Source: CAZEAN01 sp964510225
Lineage (GTDB): Bacteria; Planctomycetota; Planctomycetia; Isosphaerales; Isosphaeraceae
NCBI GenBank assembly: GCA_964510225.1
Contig: CAZEAN010000139.1
Span: 1-14,802 of the forward strand
Length of the DNA stretch: 14,802 nt
Reading direction: 5' to 3'
In this document: positions 1 through 7,586 of the stretch, piece after piece
Position numbering within the stretch: position 1 is the stretch's first letter
How the letters are laid out: the number at the start of each line of letters is the position of its first letter
The notes under the pieces: model-generated
What the model saw: the letters and a program-made list of their open reading frames with translations, nothing else
Databases searched by the model: none
Told to the model about the DNA's origin: nothing
Position numbers and translations under genes: made by a program

Positions 1-890
1 TGAGACTCGACGATCACGGCTATCCCACCTCAATCAAAGAAATCCACGACCCTCCTCGGTTGCTTTACATCCGTGGAGGACTGATACCAGACGACGCGAT
101 GGCGGTGGCGGTGGTCGGGTCTCGGAAAGTGACGCCGTATGGTGTCCGGATCACGGAACGACTGGCGGGTTCACTTGCCCGAGCCGGCTTCACTGTCGTT
201 TCGGGACTCGCCCGAGGGATCGACGCGATTGCACACCGCGCTGCGATGAAGGCTGGAGGTCGGACTATCGCCGTCGTCGCCAACGGCCTTAGTACGATCT
301 ACCCGCCTGAGCATGAAAAGCTCGCAGATCAAGTTGCGGAGCAGGGGGCGGTAATTAGCGAGGTGCCGATGGAACAGGAACCCTTGGCGGGTCTCTTTCC
401 GCAACGGAATCGATTGGTTTCGGGATTCTCGCTTGGTGTCTTGGTTGTTGAGGCGACAGCGCGGAGTGGAGCCCTCTCCACCGCTGGTCACGCGGTCGAG
501 CAGAACCGCGAGGTCTTCGCTGTTCCCGGACCAATCGATCAAATCAATAGCCAAGGGTGCCATGCCTTGATCCGCGATGGGGCGCGGTTGGTGCAATCGG
601 TGGACGACATCCTCGAAGAACTCGGGCCGATCGCTCGGGCACTTTATCCATCGGTGCAACCTGCCCCGAGTGCAACGGCCCCAGCACCTCCCCTCGCTGG
701 ACCTGCCGTCGGATCGTTGAGTCATGATGAACGGTTGGTCTTCGACGTCCTTGACGACCATCCCAAGAGTACCGACGACTTAGTTCGGACGACCGGGCTC
801 GCGCCCCAGCAAGTGATGACGGTGGTTATGACATTGCAGATGAAGCGACTGAGCCGGCAAGGCCCGGGAGGCGGCTTTACACGCTACTGA
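1..890 (+). CDS. dprA: DNA processing protein DprA, 5'-truncated by window edge
   Basis: DprA loads RecA onto incoming single-stranded DNA during natural transformation and acts in the cytoplasm. The reading frame is open from base 3, and the residues before the first internal start candidate (TTG at 60) already fit the family, with a Y-P-x(7)-H-D-P-P segment leading into LLYIRGG. The true start therefore lies outside the window. The Rossmann-fold core is clear: VGSRKVTPYG, SGLARGIDAIAH, NGLSTIYPPEH, then PQRNRLVSG, the SGALSTAGHA stretch and VFAVPGPID. A proline/alanine linker of about 25 residues leads to a C-terminal winged-helix domain of about 55 residues (from LSHDERLVFDVL to the end), as in many long DprA proteins. 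It converges on the HAF-repeat gene with about 42 nt between stop codons. Its presence suggests competence or RecA-linked recombination but does not prove it. Confidence 0.95.
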   Translation, partial: RLDDHGYPTSIKEIHDPPRLLYIRGGLIPDDAMAVAVVGSRKVTPYGVRITERLAGSLARAGFTVVSGLARGIDAIAHRAAMKAGGRTIAVVANGLSTIYPPEHEKLADQVAEQGAVISEVPMEQEPLAGLFPQRNRLVSGFSLGVLVVEATARSGALSTAGHAVEQNREVFAVPGPIDQINSQGCHALIRDGARLVQSVDDILEELGPIARALYPSVQPAPSATAPAPPLAGPAVGSLSHDERLVFDVLDDHPKSTDDLVRTTGLAPQQVMTVVMTLQMKRLSRQGPGGGFTRY

Positions 891-926
891 GGAATGGCCG
901 TCAGGTGCGATCGATCAAGGATCGTG

Positions 927-960
927 GTTCCTTCACTGCTTCTTCAGCCGAAGAAGGAAC
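927..960. repeat. Inverted repeat at the dprA/HAF-gene convergence
   Basis: GTTCCTTC at 927-934 is the exact reverse complement of GAAGGAAC at 953-960. Inside it an alternative hairpin forms from CTTCTTC (939-945), loop AGCC and GAAGAAG (950-956). The two structures exclude each other in large part. The element covers the stop codon of the - strand gene and lies just after dprA, so it could act as a bidirectional terminator. No T-run follows it on either strand, so a standard intrinsic terminator is not supported. Confidence 0.4.
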
Positions 961-2105
961 GACCCAGTGACGAGTCCGGCAGTCGCGATCAGGAACATGA
1001 GTAAGCTGGAGGGCTCTGGGATGGTTTGACCGAATTGGATCGGATCGAGGAGATACCCACGCTGGACGCCGTAATAGCGACCAAATCCAGTGATCTGCCC
1101 GCGGTCGTTGATTCCCGTTGCAGATTCGAGGATCCAACCGTCAGCGTCTTGAAGATAGTAATTGAGATCGAGGGTGCTATGCTCGCGCGTCCAGATGTAG
1201 GCACGCTGGCCGGTCGAGTAGACCAGTTTCCCGACGACATGATCGAGGTTATTGATATCGAACCCATAGCTTCCGAGGGCACCACTGGGCATTCCCAGTG
1301 CAGAGAGGCTGCCATCTTGAAAAAGAAAAGTTCGGTCACGCCCCGAGGCATCGCTGGCGTATCCAGTGACAACACCACTTTCGTTGATCGCCTTCGCGAT
1401 GCTGGAACTGCCGCCAGGGAATGCTCCAATCGAGTGGATCCCGAGCGAGTCGACGATGAACCCTTGTTCGACTCCAAACGCTCCGTTGGCGGTGCCGACA
1501 ACGACTCCGTTGTCGTTGATATCGGACGCTTTACTCGAACTGGTACCGGGGAGTCGACCAAGATCGATAATCGTACCGTCACCAAGTGCTTTGAACGCGT
1601 GGACGCGACCATCGAAACGGTTCCCATAACCGACGACTTCGCCAGCAGAGTTAATGGCGAGACCTTGACTCCAAGTGCCTCCCTCAAGAGTTCCGAGGTC
1701 TTCGAGTCCGCCGTGGACCGAGGAACGGAAGGCATGTGTCAGGCCGTCGTGGTAGATGCTCGTCCCAGTAACCCAACCAGTATCGCTAATCCCGGTTGCG
1801 ATGCTCGATCCTTGTTCCCCTTGAAGCGATCCAAGGAGATGAACAATACCATGGTCCGTCCATGTTGCGGCTTGGAGTGAGCCAGACGAGGTAGCCGTTT
1901 GGCCGGCGGTAAAGCCGCTCTCATTGAGACCCAAGCTGATTGTGGAACGATCAGGGAATCCGGGATCGAGACCAATGACACGGTAGGTTATCGGGTCAGC
2001 GTGGACGGATTCCAGGGAGACGACCAGACTCAGGATCGCAACGAAGAGTATAATCGTCGGGCATCGAGAAGCTGGGCGCGAGTTCCAGGGTCTTGTTTGA
2101 ATCAT
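933..2105 (-). CDS. HAF-repeat PEP-CTERM exported protein
   Basis: An exported 390-residue protein, probably held at the cell surface. ATG at 2105 is chosen over ATG at 2138 because GAGG (2112-2115) sits 6 nt upstream and because it gives a compact signal peptide: basic N-terminus, hydrophobic core at residues 17-31, and V-H-A cleavage after residue 36. The mature part consists of seven repeats of about 45 residues with the pattern I-N-x-x-G-x-V-x-G followed by A-F/A-x and DLG, for example INSAGEVVG, INDNGVVVG, INESGVVTG and INDRGQITG. This is the 'HAF' extracellular repeat. The C-terminus has PEP at residues 363-365, a hydrophobic helix and a basic end (RLKK), which is a PEP-CTERM signal recognised by an exosortase. 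No exosortase gene is in the window. The molecular role of HAF repeats is unknown; a beta-propeller-like fold is plausible from the seven blades. Confidence 0.88.
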   Translation of the reverse strand: MIQTRPWNSRPASRCPTIILFVAILSLVVSLESVHADPITYRVIGLDPGFPDRSTISLGLNESGFTAGQTATSSGSLQAATWTDHGIVHLLGSLQGEQGSSIATGISDTGWVTGTSIYHDGLTHAFRSSVHGGLEDLGTLEGGTWSQGLAINSAGEVVGYGNRFDGRVHAFKALGDGTIIDLGRLPGTSSSKASDINDNGVVVGTANGAFGVEQGFIVDSLGIHSIGAFPGGSSSIAKAINESGVVTGYASDASGRDRTFLFQDGSLSALGMPSGALGSYGFDINNLDHVVGKLVYSTGQRAYIWTREHSTLDLNYYLQDADGWILESATGINDRGQITGFGRYYGVQRGYLLDPIQFGQTIPEPSSLLMFLIATAGLVTGSFLLRLKKQ

Positions 2106-2379
2106 CCGCGACCTCGTCTCATTACTACATGTTGCCATATGTCAAATCTCAATCATCCACTTCTAGGCTAGCTGAGTTTCAAGGACTCCCGCAAGCAAAA
2201 AAAGAAGGATGAGCGATTTTGTCGATGCATGCACTCAGTTGTCCTGAATTGTTGGCCAGATGGCCGAGTCTTGAAACCAGTTCTATAGTTAGAGCGTCAA
2301 ACGGAGAGCTACCTTTCGGGTCGAGTCCGAAACATTTCTGAGACCTGACATCGTCGAGAGTCTGAGGAGTCTCCTATCC

Positions 2380-3258
2380 ATGCCACCTCGACTCGCGCGT
2401 CTTGGGATCGTGATTGCCTGGCTGATCGCCACCTCACTTCTATTCTTCCGTGACCTTCTCCCCGAACTCCTGGTCGGAGAGCCGCCTGATTTTACGGCGA
2501 TTATCCCCAACGAGGAGGAGGAACTAGAGGGACCCGTGACGTGGACGATCACGGTGAATGATGAGAAGGAGGATGGTTCGGCAGATCCGAGAATCGTGGG
2601 AATGGCGATTACGGAGACAACGAAACAAGCTGATGGTTTTGTTCGACTGAGCAGTAAGATTCGGTTCGATTCCGGGAAGCTCTTGCAAGGAACCCCGCTG
2701 GCGAACACCGGCGGCGAAGAGTTGGAGATCAACAGCACAATTGATGTTGATCCGATGGGGAATCTGAGCTCGCTTCAGAGTTCGGTCCGGGGTGCGGCTG
2801 AAGATCGTGAGGTCTTGGTGATCGAAGGACAGTTGGAGGAAGATCAGTTGGTCATCAATGCGCGGAGCCCGATGCTTCGGTTGATCAATTGGTCGAAGTC
2901 GTTTCCTTACGAGCCGCGGCAGATTGTCCAGAACGCAGTGGCCCCCGTCGATCGGCTCCCGGACCTCCGTGTCGGGAAGCGTTGGAAGACAAGAGCGGTG
3001 AGTCCAATCACTGGCCAGGCCGTGGAAGCGGTCGCCGAAGTAACCAGTCAGAATGTGATGATGAGCATTGGGAATGCAATGGTCCCCACCTTCGTGGTCG
3101 AGACCGAGTTTGGCGGGCCGCCACCGTTGGGCGGAATCACAGCGCGGACTTGGGTCCGTGCGTCGGACGGCCTCGTTATTCAGCAGGAAGTTCCCTTGGT
3201 CATCGTGAAGCTGCTCTTAACCCGAGAGCTCGACTCAGGGGATCGCTCCTCGGAGTAA
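2380..3258 (+). CDS. Membrane-anchored protein of unknown function, first gene of the ABC exporter operon
   Basis: I do not recognise a named family. The 292-residue protein starts at ATG 2380 with GAGGAG (2364-2369) 10 nt upstream. One hydrophobic segment at about residues 8-23 is an uncleaved anchor or signal, with basic residues in front of it, so the rest is probably periplasmic. The remainder alternates short beta-type stretches with acidic loops. The C-terminal third (V-G-K-R-W then an x-T-R-T-W-V strand and a hydrophobic end) resembles the beta-sheet proteins of the DUF3108/lipoprotein-carrier type, but that is only an impression. The stop codon is 56 nt before the GTG of the ATPase gene, same strand, so co-transcription is likely and a role as exporter accessory or substrate-handling protein is an inference. 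A possible -10 (TATAGT, 2284-2289) lies upstream but lacks a good -35. Confidence 0.75.
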   Translation: MPPRLARLGIVIAWLIATSLLFFRDLLPELLVGEPPDFTAIIPNEEEELEGPVTWTITVNDEKEDGSADPRIVGMAITETTKQADGFVRLSSKIRFDSGKLLQGTPLANTGGEELEINSTIDVDPMGNLSSLQSSVRGAAEDREVLVIEGQLEEDQLVINARSPMLRLINWSKSFPYEPRQIVQNAVAPVDRLPDLRVGKRWKTRAVSPITGQAVEAVAEVTSQNVMMSIGNAMVPTFVVETEFGGPPPLGGITARTWVRASDGLVIQQEVPLVIVKLLLTRELDSGDRSSE

Positions 3259-3301
3259 AACTCTCAGATCTCGGAGTGAGTCAAGGGGCCCCACTACTTT
3301 T

Positions 3302-3306
3302 GGGAG
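3302..3306 (+). promoter_or_regulatory. Shine-Dalgarno that fixes the ATPase start
   Basis: GGGAG lies 8 nt before the GTG at 3315. This supports the GTG start rather than any of the upstream in-frame codons, which would run back into the preceding gene. An ATG at 3310 is in another frame and meets a stop at once. Confidence 0.6.
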
Positions 3307-3314
3307 TTGATGCT

Positions 3315-4106
3315 GTGATCGAGCTTAAGGGTGTCACCAAGTCTTACGGAAAGAAACGCGCAGTCGATCGATTGGACCTCACCGTAAAGGCGGGGGAACT
3401 CTTCGCTTTTTTGGGCCCGAACGGAGCCGGAAAGACCACCACGATTAAGATGATCTGTGGATTACTTTCGCCCGATTCTGGTGAGGTCTTGATCGCCGGT
3501 AAGCCTGCGCGGAGCCGTGAGGCGCGGCAGCGGATTGCCTACGTCCCCGACCAGCCTTACCTCTACGAAAAACTGACCGGCCGTGAGTTTCTTCGATTCG
3601 TGGCCGAAATGTATGGGATCGGTCTCGACGAGGCGACCCCCAGAATCGAAGAACTCATCGATACGTTTGAAATGCGTGACTACATCGACGAGCTTTCGGA
3701 AAACTACTCTCACGGGATGAAGCAGCGGGTCGTTTTTGCGTCCGCGTTGGTTCATCGACCTGAAGTACTCGTCATCGACGAACCGCTGGTTGGGCTCGAC
3801 CCGCGGAGCGGTCGGATTGTGAAGGACCTGTTTCTGGAGCAAGCAAGGTCTGGGGTTGCGGTCTTGATGTCAACTCACCTGCTTTCGATCGCTGAGGAAC
3901 TTGCGGATACGATCGGGATCATCGACCACGGGCGGATGCTCTTGAGTGGGAACTTGGAGCAGATCCGTGCCGAGGCCGAGTCAGACGGTCCCCTTGAAGA
4001 CCTCTTCCTCAAGCTCACGGGCGGTGACCGTCCCCGGAATTCCCCTACCGCAGATGCTCCCTTGATTGATCCGGTCGTCGCTGGTTCGAGAGGAGAACAG
4101 CCGTGA
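3315..4106 (+). CDS. ABC transporter ATP-binding protein
   Basis: The cytoplasmic ATPase subunit (263 residues) that powers the permease encoded next. With the GTG start the protein begins MIELKGVTKSYG, the standard opening of this family. Walker A is GPNGAGKTT (34-42), the Q-loop glutamine is Q80 in YVPDQPYLYEKLTG, the signature is a variant YSHGMKQR (131-138) in place of LSGGQ, Walker B is VLVIDEP (151-157) with catalytic E156, the D-loop is GLDP (160-163) and the switch histidine is H188 in STHLL. The YSHGM signature and YEKLTG motif are typical of ATPases paired with ABC-2 type exporters (CcmA/EcsA-like). About 25 residues at the C-terminus after LKLTGG are low-complexity and not family-conserved. 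The stop overlaps the permease start by 4 nt (GTGA), so translation is probably coupled. The transported substrate is unknown. Confidence 0.93.
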   Translation: MIELKGVTKSYGKKRAVDRLDLTVKAGELFAFLGPNGAGKTTTIKMICGLLSPDSGEVLIAGKPARSREARQRIAYVPDQPYLYEKLTGREFLRFVAEMYGIGLDEATPRIEELIDTFEMRDYIDELSENYSHGMKQRVVFASALVHRPEVLVIDEPLVGLDPRSGRIVKDLFLEQARSGVAVLMSTHLLSIAEELADTIGIIDHGRMLLSGNLEQIRAEAESDGPLEDLFLKLTGGDRPRNSPTADAPLIDPVVAGSRGEQP

Positions 4107-5872
4107 CTTCCGCGAACTTGGTCGAACCGACCGATCAGGCTCCTGTTGTCGCCCCGTCAATTCCTTCGGATCAACAAATCGCGAAGGCGTTTGGATTCCT
4201 CCGTGGACGATTGATCGCCAACAATCTGAAGACAGTTTTGTTTCAATCCCGACTCCGGCTCGGAATTATCCTCTTTTGCTCCGGTGTCTTTTGGACTTTG
4301 CTCTTTGCTTTTTTCTATGAAGGGTTTGGTTTTCTTAAGTCGTACCTCGCGGTCACAAACGAGATTGTTGAATATATTTTTAGCCTTTTCTACCTCTCCT
4401 TGCTGGTGATGCTCCTCGTTTCGACCGGGATCATTCTTTATGCGGGTCTCTTTCGGTCCCGTGAAGCAGCGTTTCTGCTCGCGACCCCAGCGCCGGAAGA
4501 TCAGACGTTTGCGCACAAGTTTATCGAGGCGATGGCCTTTTCGAGCTGGGGATTTTTGCTCTTGGGAAGCCCGATGATGGTCGCATACGGCTTGAATGCG
4601 ACCTCGACGCCTTGGAGCTTCTATCTGATCTCAATGGCGTTTCATCTAGCATTCGTGCTGATCCCGGGTAGCATGGGCGCGATCATTGCGATTGTGATGG
4701 CGAACTTGTTGCCGAGACAGCGGAAGACCGTCTTGATCACCTTGGTCACGCTGGTCCTGATTGGGATGGTCGTTACGGGGTATCGAGTCTGGAAGACTCC
4801 AAGTGAGGCGCTCTCGGCCGAGTGGTTGAACACGATGCTGCAGCGGCTGGAGTTCAGCACGAACAGTGTCCTCCCGAGCCGTTGGATGGCGACTGGGATT
4901 CTAAGCACCGCCCGGGGGAATGTCAGTGACGGGCTCTTCTACTTGATGGTGACTGCTGCGAACGGGGCGTTGGCGTACCTCGTTGCGGCGATGGTAGCGC
5001 GTGATCTTTTTCGGTCGGGGTATCAGCGGGCGATCGGAAGCGGCTCAGCACGTCGCCATTTCGGCTGGTACGGTCTCGATGCATTCTTCCACCGTGTTTT
5101 CTTCTTTATCAACAAACCGATCCGGCTTCACATTCTTAAAGATCTCCGGACCTTCCGGCGTGATCCGACCCAGTGGTCGCAGTTCATGATTTTCTTTGGG
5201 CTGCTTATCTTTTACTTTGTTAACATCCGACGACTTGGCTATGACGTCCAGAATGAATACTTCCGAAATTTATTGGGTTTTTTAAATCTTTCTGTGACGG
5301 GATTGATCCTTTCGACCTTCACCAGTCGTTTTATTTTCCCGATGCTCTCCCTCGAAGGCCGGAACTTTTGGGTGCTCGGGCTCTTTCCGGTAAGTCGCTC
5401 CTCGATTATCTGGGGTAAGTTCGCGTTCGCGTCGGGAATTGCACTGGTTGCGACGGAGATACTCGTGCTCTTGAGCGGGATCATGCTCCGGTTAGAGCCC
5501 GTAATCCTGGCAACCCACGTGGGTTTAGTGGCGATCCTCTGCTTTGGACTTTCGGCGATCAGCGTTGGACTCGGAGCGCGGTTGCCAAACCTCCGAGAAG
5601 AGGATCCGAGCAAGATCGCGGCAGGTTCTGCCGGAACCCTGAATTTGCTGGTGAGCCTGGGGTTTATCGTCCTGGTGATTGCCCCACCATTCGCGCTCAG
5701 CCAACTAGACTTGGCTCAAAGCAACTTACCGAGTGAACTCTTCGGATCCGCACTGGAGGCGATCCGGACGCGAGTGATCCTCGCGGCGAGTTTTAGTTTG
5801 GTCGCGGGCTTGGTCTGCACCATCGTCCCGATGCGAATCGGAATCCGCGCCTTCGAGCGGATGGAACTCTGA
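4103..5872 (+). CDS. ABC-2 type exporter permease (putative ABC exporter family)
   Basis: A 589-residue inner-membrane protein starting at GTG 4103, inside the 4-nt overlap with the ATPase gene. About 12 hydrophobic segments are visible, near residues 53-72, 91-115, 146-165, 173-203, 208-226, 277-298, 359-375, 388-413, 435-460, 467-490, 513-533 and 558-577. Two conserved cytoplasmic or loop signatures stand out: LSLEGRNFWVLGLFPVSR (415-432) and LPNLREEDPSKIAAG (494-508) followed by GTLNLLVSLG. From memory these match the Pfam 'putative ABC exporter' group (ABC_tran_2), common in Planctomycetes. The unusually long permease probably functions as a homodimer with two copies of the ATPase. The last 147 nt overlap the opposite-strand glycosyltransferase gene. 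Cargo cannot be read from the sequence. Confidence 0.9.
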   Translation: MTSANLVEPTDQAPVVAPSIPSDQQIAKAFGFLRGRLIANNLKTVLFQSRLRLGIILFCSGVFWTLLFAFFYEGFGFLKSYLAVTNEIVEYIFSLFYLSLLVMLLVSTGIILYAGLFRSREAAFLLATPAPEDQTFAHKFIEAMAFSSWGFLLLGSPMMVAYGLNATSTPWSFYLISMAFHLAFVLIPGSMGAIIAIVMANLLPRQRKTVLITLVTLVLIGMVVTGYRVWKTPSEALSAEWLNTMLQRLEFSTNSVLPSRWMATGILSTARGNVSDGLFYLMVTAANGALAYLVAAMVARDLFRSGYQRAIGSGSARRHFGWYGLDAFFHRVFFFINKPIRLHILKDLRTFRRDPTQWSQFMIFFGLLIFYFVNIRRLGYDVQNEYFRNLLGFLNLSVTGLILSTFTSRFIFPMLSLEGRNFWVLGLFPVSRSSIIWGKFAFASGIALVATEILVLLSGIMLRLEPVILATHVGLVAILCFGLSAISVGLGARLPNLREEDPSKIAAGSAGTLNLLVSLGFIVLVIAPPFALSQLDLAQSNLPSELFGSALEAIRTRVILAASFSLVAGLVCTIVPMRIGIRAFERMEL

Positions 5873-6601
5873 GCTGGGGACTCCGATCGCCTCAAGTCCG
5901 CGCTCATGGTTATCAGCCTGATATCCCGGGGCGAATGATTCGACCGAGAAGCCGAGGAGATCGGTCGCCCAGATCTGAACGTCCAGCGCCAAGACCCGGA
6001 AGATCCCACCGTTAAGGAACCGACGGGCCGAGGTTGGGATCGGCGTCTTGATGAGTTGGAGGCGGCCGATCCCTCGGAGCCTTTTGCAGAAGTAGGCAGC
6101 TTCCATGATCCGGAGCATTGGATATCCCCCGACCTTCTGAAACGCCTCAGTTCGGCAGAAAATCCCCTGGTCACTGTAAAACCGCTGTCGGAATCGGTAG
6201 CGGATCCGATTGATCAGCTCGACGATCCGGAGCTTCCAACCGGGCCCTTCAAGCGCGAACTCAAAAGCACCGCCCACCGTCTTGGTGCTCTGAAGCGCTG
6301 CTTCGATGGAATGGTCAAAGCCGAACGGGGGAATCGTATCCGCGTCCAAGAACCAGAGGACATCACCCGAGGCCGAAGGGACGGCGCGGTTGATCGCCTC
6401 GGCGCGACTCTTCGAGGGCGGGTTACCCTCGATCAGCCGAACTCCCAAGGCTCTCACGAGTTCTGTCGTACCATCGATGGAACCACAATCAGAGACGATG
6501 ATCTCAATCGTGTCAGACTGGGCGCGCTCCCGAACTGCCCCGATCGTTTCGCCGAGAGACCCCACTTCATTCAATGTCGGAATGATCACGCTAAGCTTCA
6601 C
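5726..6601 (-). CDS. Family 2 glycosyltransferase (TIGR04283-like)
   Basis: A GT-A fold glycosyltransferase of 291 residues with a GTG start at 6601; GAGG lies 7 nt upstream. It opens with MKLSVIIPTLNE, followed by the nucleotide-binding D-C-G-S-x-D-G-T (38-45), a K-S-R-A-x-A-I-N-R segment (64-72) and the metal-binding DAD of FLDADT (86-88). G-G-A-F-E-F (110-115), DQGIFCRTEAFQKVGGYP (144-161), the M-E position at 166-167 and S-A-R-R-F (191-195) follow the pattern of the 'rSAM/selenodomain-associated' transferase 2 group, which normally has HADT where this protein has DADT. No transmembrane helix is evident, so it is cytoplasmic or membrane-peripheral. The conserved family region ends near residue 228; the remaining polar tail of about 60 residues is mostly encoded antisense to the permease gene and may be a run-on. 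Donor and acceptor are unknown. Confidence 0.88.
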   Translation of the reverse strand: MKLSVIIPTLNEVGSLGETIGAVRERAQSDTIEIIVSDCGSIDGTTELVRALGVRLIEGNPPSKSRAEAINRAVPSASGDVLWFLDADTIPPFGFDHSIEAALQSTKTVGGAFEFALEGPGWKLRIVELINRIRYRFRQRFYSDQGIFCRTEAFQKVGGYPMLRIMEAAYFCKRLRGIGRLQLIKTPIPTSARRFLNGGIFRVLALDVQIWATDLLGFSVESFAPGYQADNHERGLEAIGVPSSEFHPLEGADSDSHRDDGADQARDQTKTRREDHSRPDRLQCGSEEFTR

Positions 6602-6650
6602 GAGAGAGCCTCGATGCCCGGTTCCTTCAAATCAGCCCTAGTGGCTCGGC

Positions 6651-6679
6651 TTGCGACAGACCCGGGATCAGTCTATATT
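6651..6679 (+). promoter_or_regulatory. Predicted sigma70-type promoter of mqnA-mqnC
   Basis: TTGCGA (6651-6656) and TATATT (6674-6679) are separated by exactly 17 nt, in the 142-nt divergent gap between the glycosyltransferase and mqnA. Transcription would start near 6686 and give a leader of about 58 nt. This is the best housekeeping-type promoter I found in the window; there is no experimental support. Confidence 0.55.
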
Positions 6680-6743
6680 ATCTTTCAGATGTTTCTGACA
6701 ATTCAATTACAACCGTCCAGATTCTCTTGCATGGTCTGGATCG

Positions 6744-7586
6744 ATGATGATGAGGAATCCGTTGCGTATCGGTGCGGTTCGATATCTTAACGCGAAACCA
6801 CTGTACGATCGACTCCAAAGCGTTGCGCCTGAACTCTCGGTCGAAATGGATTTGCCGAGTCGCTTAGCAGATCGCCTCGGTCGAGGCGAGTTGGATCTTG
6901 CCTTGATCCCATCGGTGGAATATCTCCGAGGGGCAGCGCGGGGCTATCGGATTGTTCCGGATCTCGCGATTGCGGCTCGAGGTCCAGTCCGTAGTGTCAA
7001 GCTTTACAGCCGAGTCCCGTTTGGTGATATCAAACGACTCGCCCTCGACGAAGGATCGAGGACAAGCCAGGCATTGGCCAGGATTTGGCTGAGCGAGGTC
7101 CACGGCGTCCGTCCCGCATTGATCGAATCATTGCCGATGGGTGTCCCCGTGTTGGAAAGCACCGCAGACGCCGTCTTGTTGATCGGCGACCGCGCGATGA
7201 CCGACCCCGAAGAGCGGTTTCATGAAGTTGTTGATTTGGCGGAGGCGTGGTGGCGTTGGACAGGGCTACCGTTTGTCTTCGCCCTCTGGGTTGCCCGGAG
7301 TGAGATTGAACTCGGGAACCTTCCGGATCTTTTAGTCCGGGCCCGGGATGAAGGGCTCCAACACGTGGAGCAGATCGCTACGGAAGTCGGTCCCAAGCTT
7401 GGCTTAGCGCCGTCGGACTGTCTAGATTATCTCCAGAACAATCTCTCATATAAACTGAATAGTCCCGAGATCGCTGGACTCCGGCTCTTTGCACAGAAGG
7501 CCGCGGCGATGGGACTCGGACCGGAGGGAGTGGATCTTGTCTTCGCCATCGATGAACATCGACCCGATCTTGCAACGCGCAGTTGA
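6744..7586 (+). CDS. mqnA: Chorismate dehydratase MqnA (futalosine pathway)
   Basis: MqnA converts chorismate to 3-[(1-carboxyvinyl)oxy]benzoate, the first step of futalosine-dependent menaquinone synthesis, in the cytoplasm. The 280-residue length is normal for the family and the fold is of the periplasmic-binding-protein type. Visible hallmarks are the N-terminal RIGAVRYLNAKPL (8-20), LDLALIPSVEYLRG (about 51-64), a SVKLYSRVP strand, LALDEGSRTSQALARI, DAVLLIGDRAM and PFVFALWVAR. Three consecutive ATG codons (6744, 6747, 6750) can start the protein; no strong Shine-Dalgarno distinguishes them, with only GGA at 6738-6740. The 3' end overlaps mqnC by 35 nt. Membership in a two-gene mqnA-mqnC unit strengthens the assignment. 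The remaining pathway enzymes (MqnE/MqnB or their equivalents, MqnD) are not here. Confidence 0.93.
   Translation: MMMRNPLRIGAVRYLNAKPLYDRLQSVAPELSVEMDLPSRLADRLGRGELDLALIPSVEYLRGAARGYRIVPDLAIAARGPVRSVKLYSRVPFGDIKRLALDEGSRTSQALARIWLSEVHGVRPALIESLPMGVPVLESTADAVLLIGDRAMTDPEERFHEVVDLAEAWWRWTGLPFVFALWVARSEIELGNLPDLLVRARDEGLQHVEQIATEVGPKLGLAPSDCLDYLQNNLSYKLNSPEIAGLRLFAQKAAAMGLGPEGVDLVFAIDEHRPDLATRS

Noticed and set aside
171..761. Open frame on the - strand within dprA
   Set aside because: Its translation has no recognisable domain, while dprA motifs cover the same bases on the other strand.
989..1880. Two long frames (one on each strand) within the HAF-repeat gene
   Set aside because: Both are shadows of the repeat gene; their translations are Ser/Thr/Arg-rich or irregular with no repeats or motifs of their own.
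2889..3314. Upstream extension of the ATPase reading frame
   Set aside because: It overlaps the previous gene in another frame and adds residues with no ABC similarity; the GTG at 3315 with its GGGAG site gives the normal family N-terminus.
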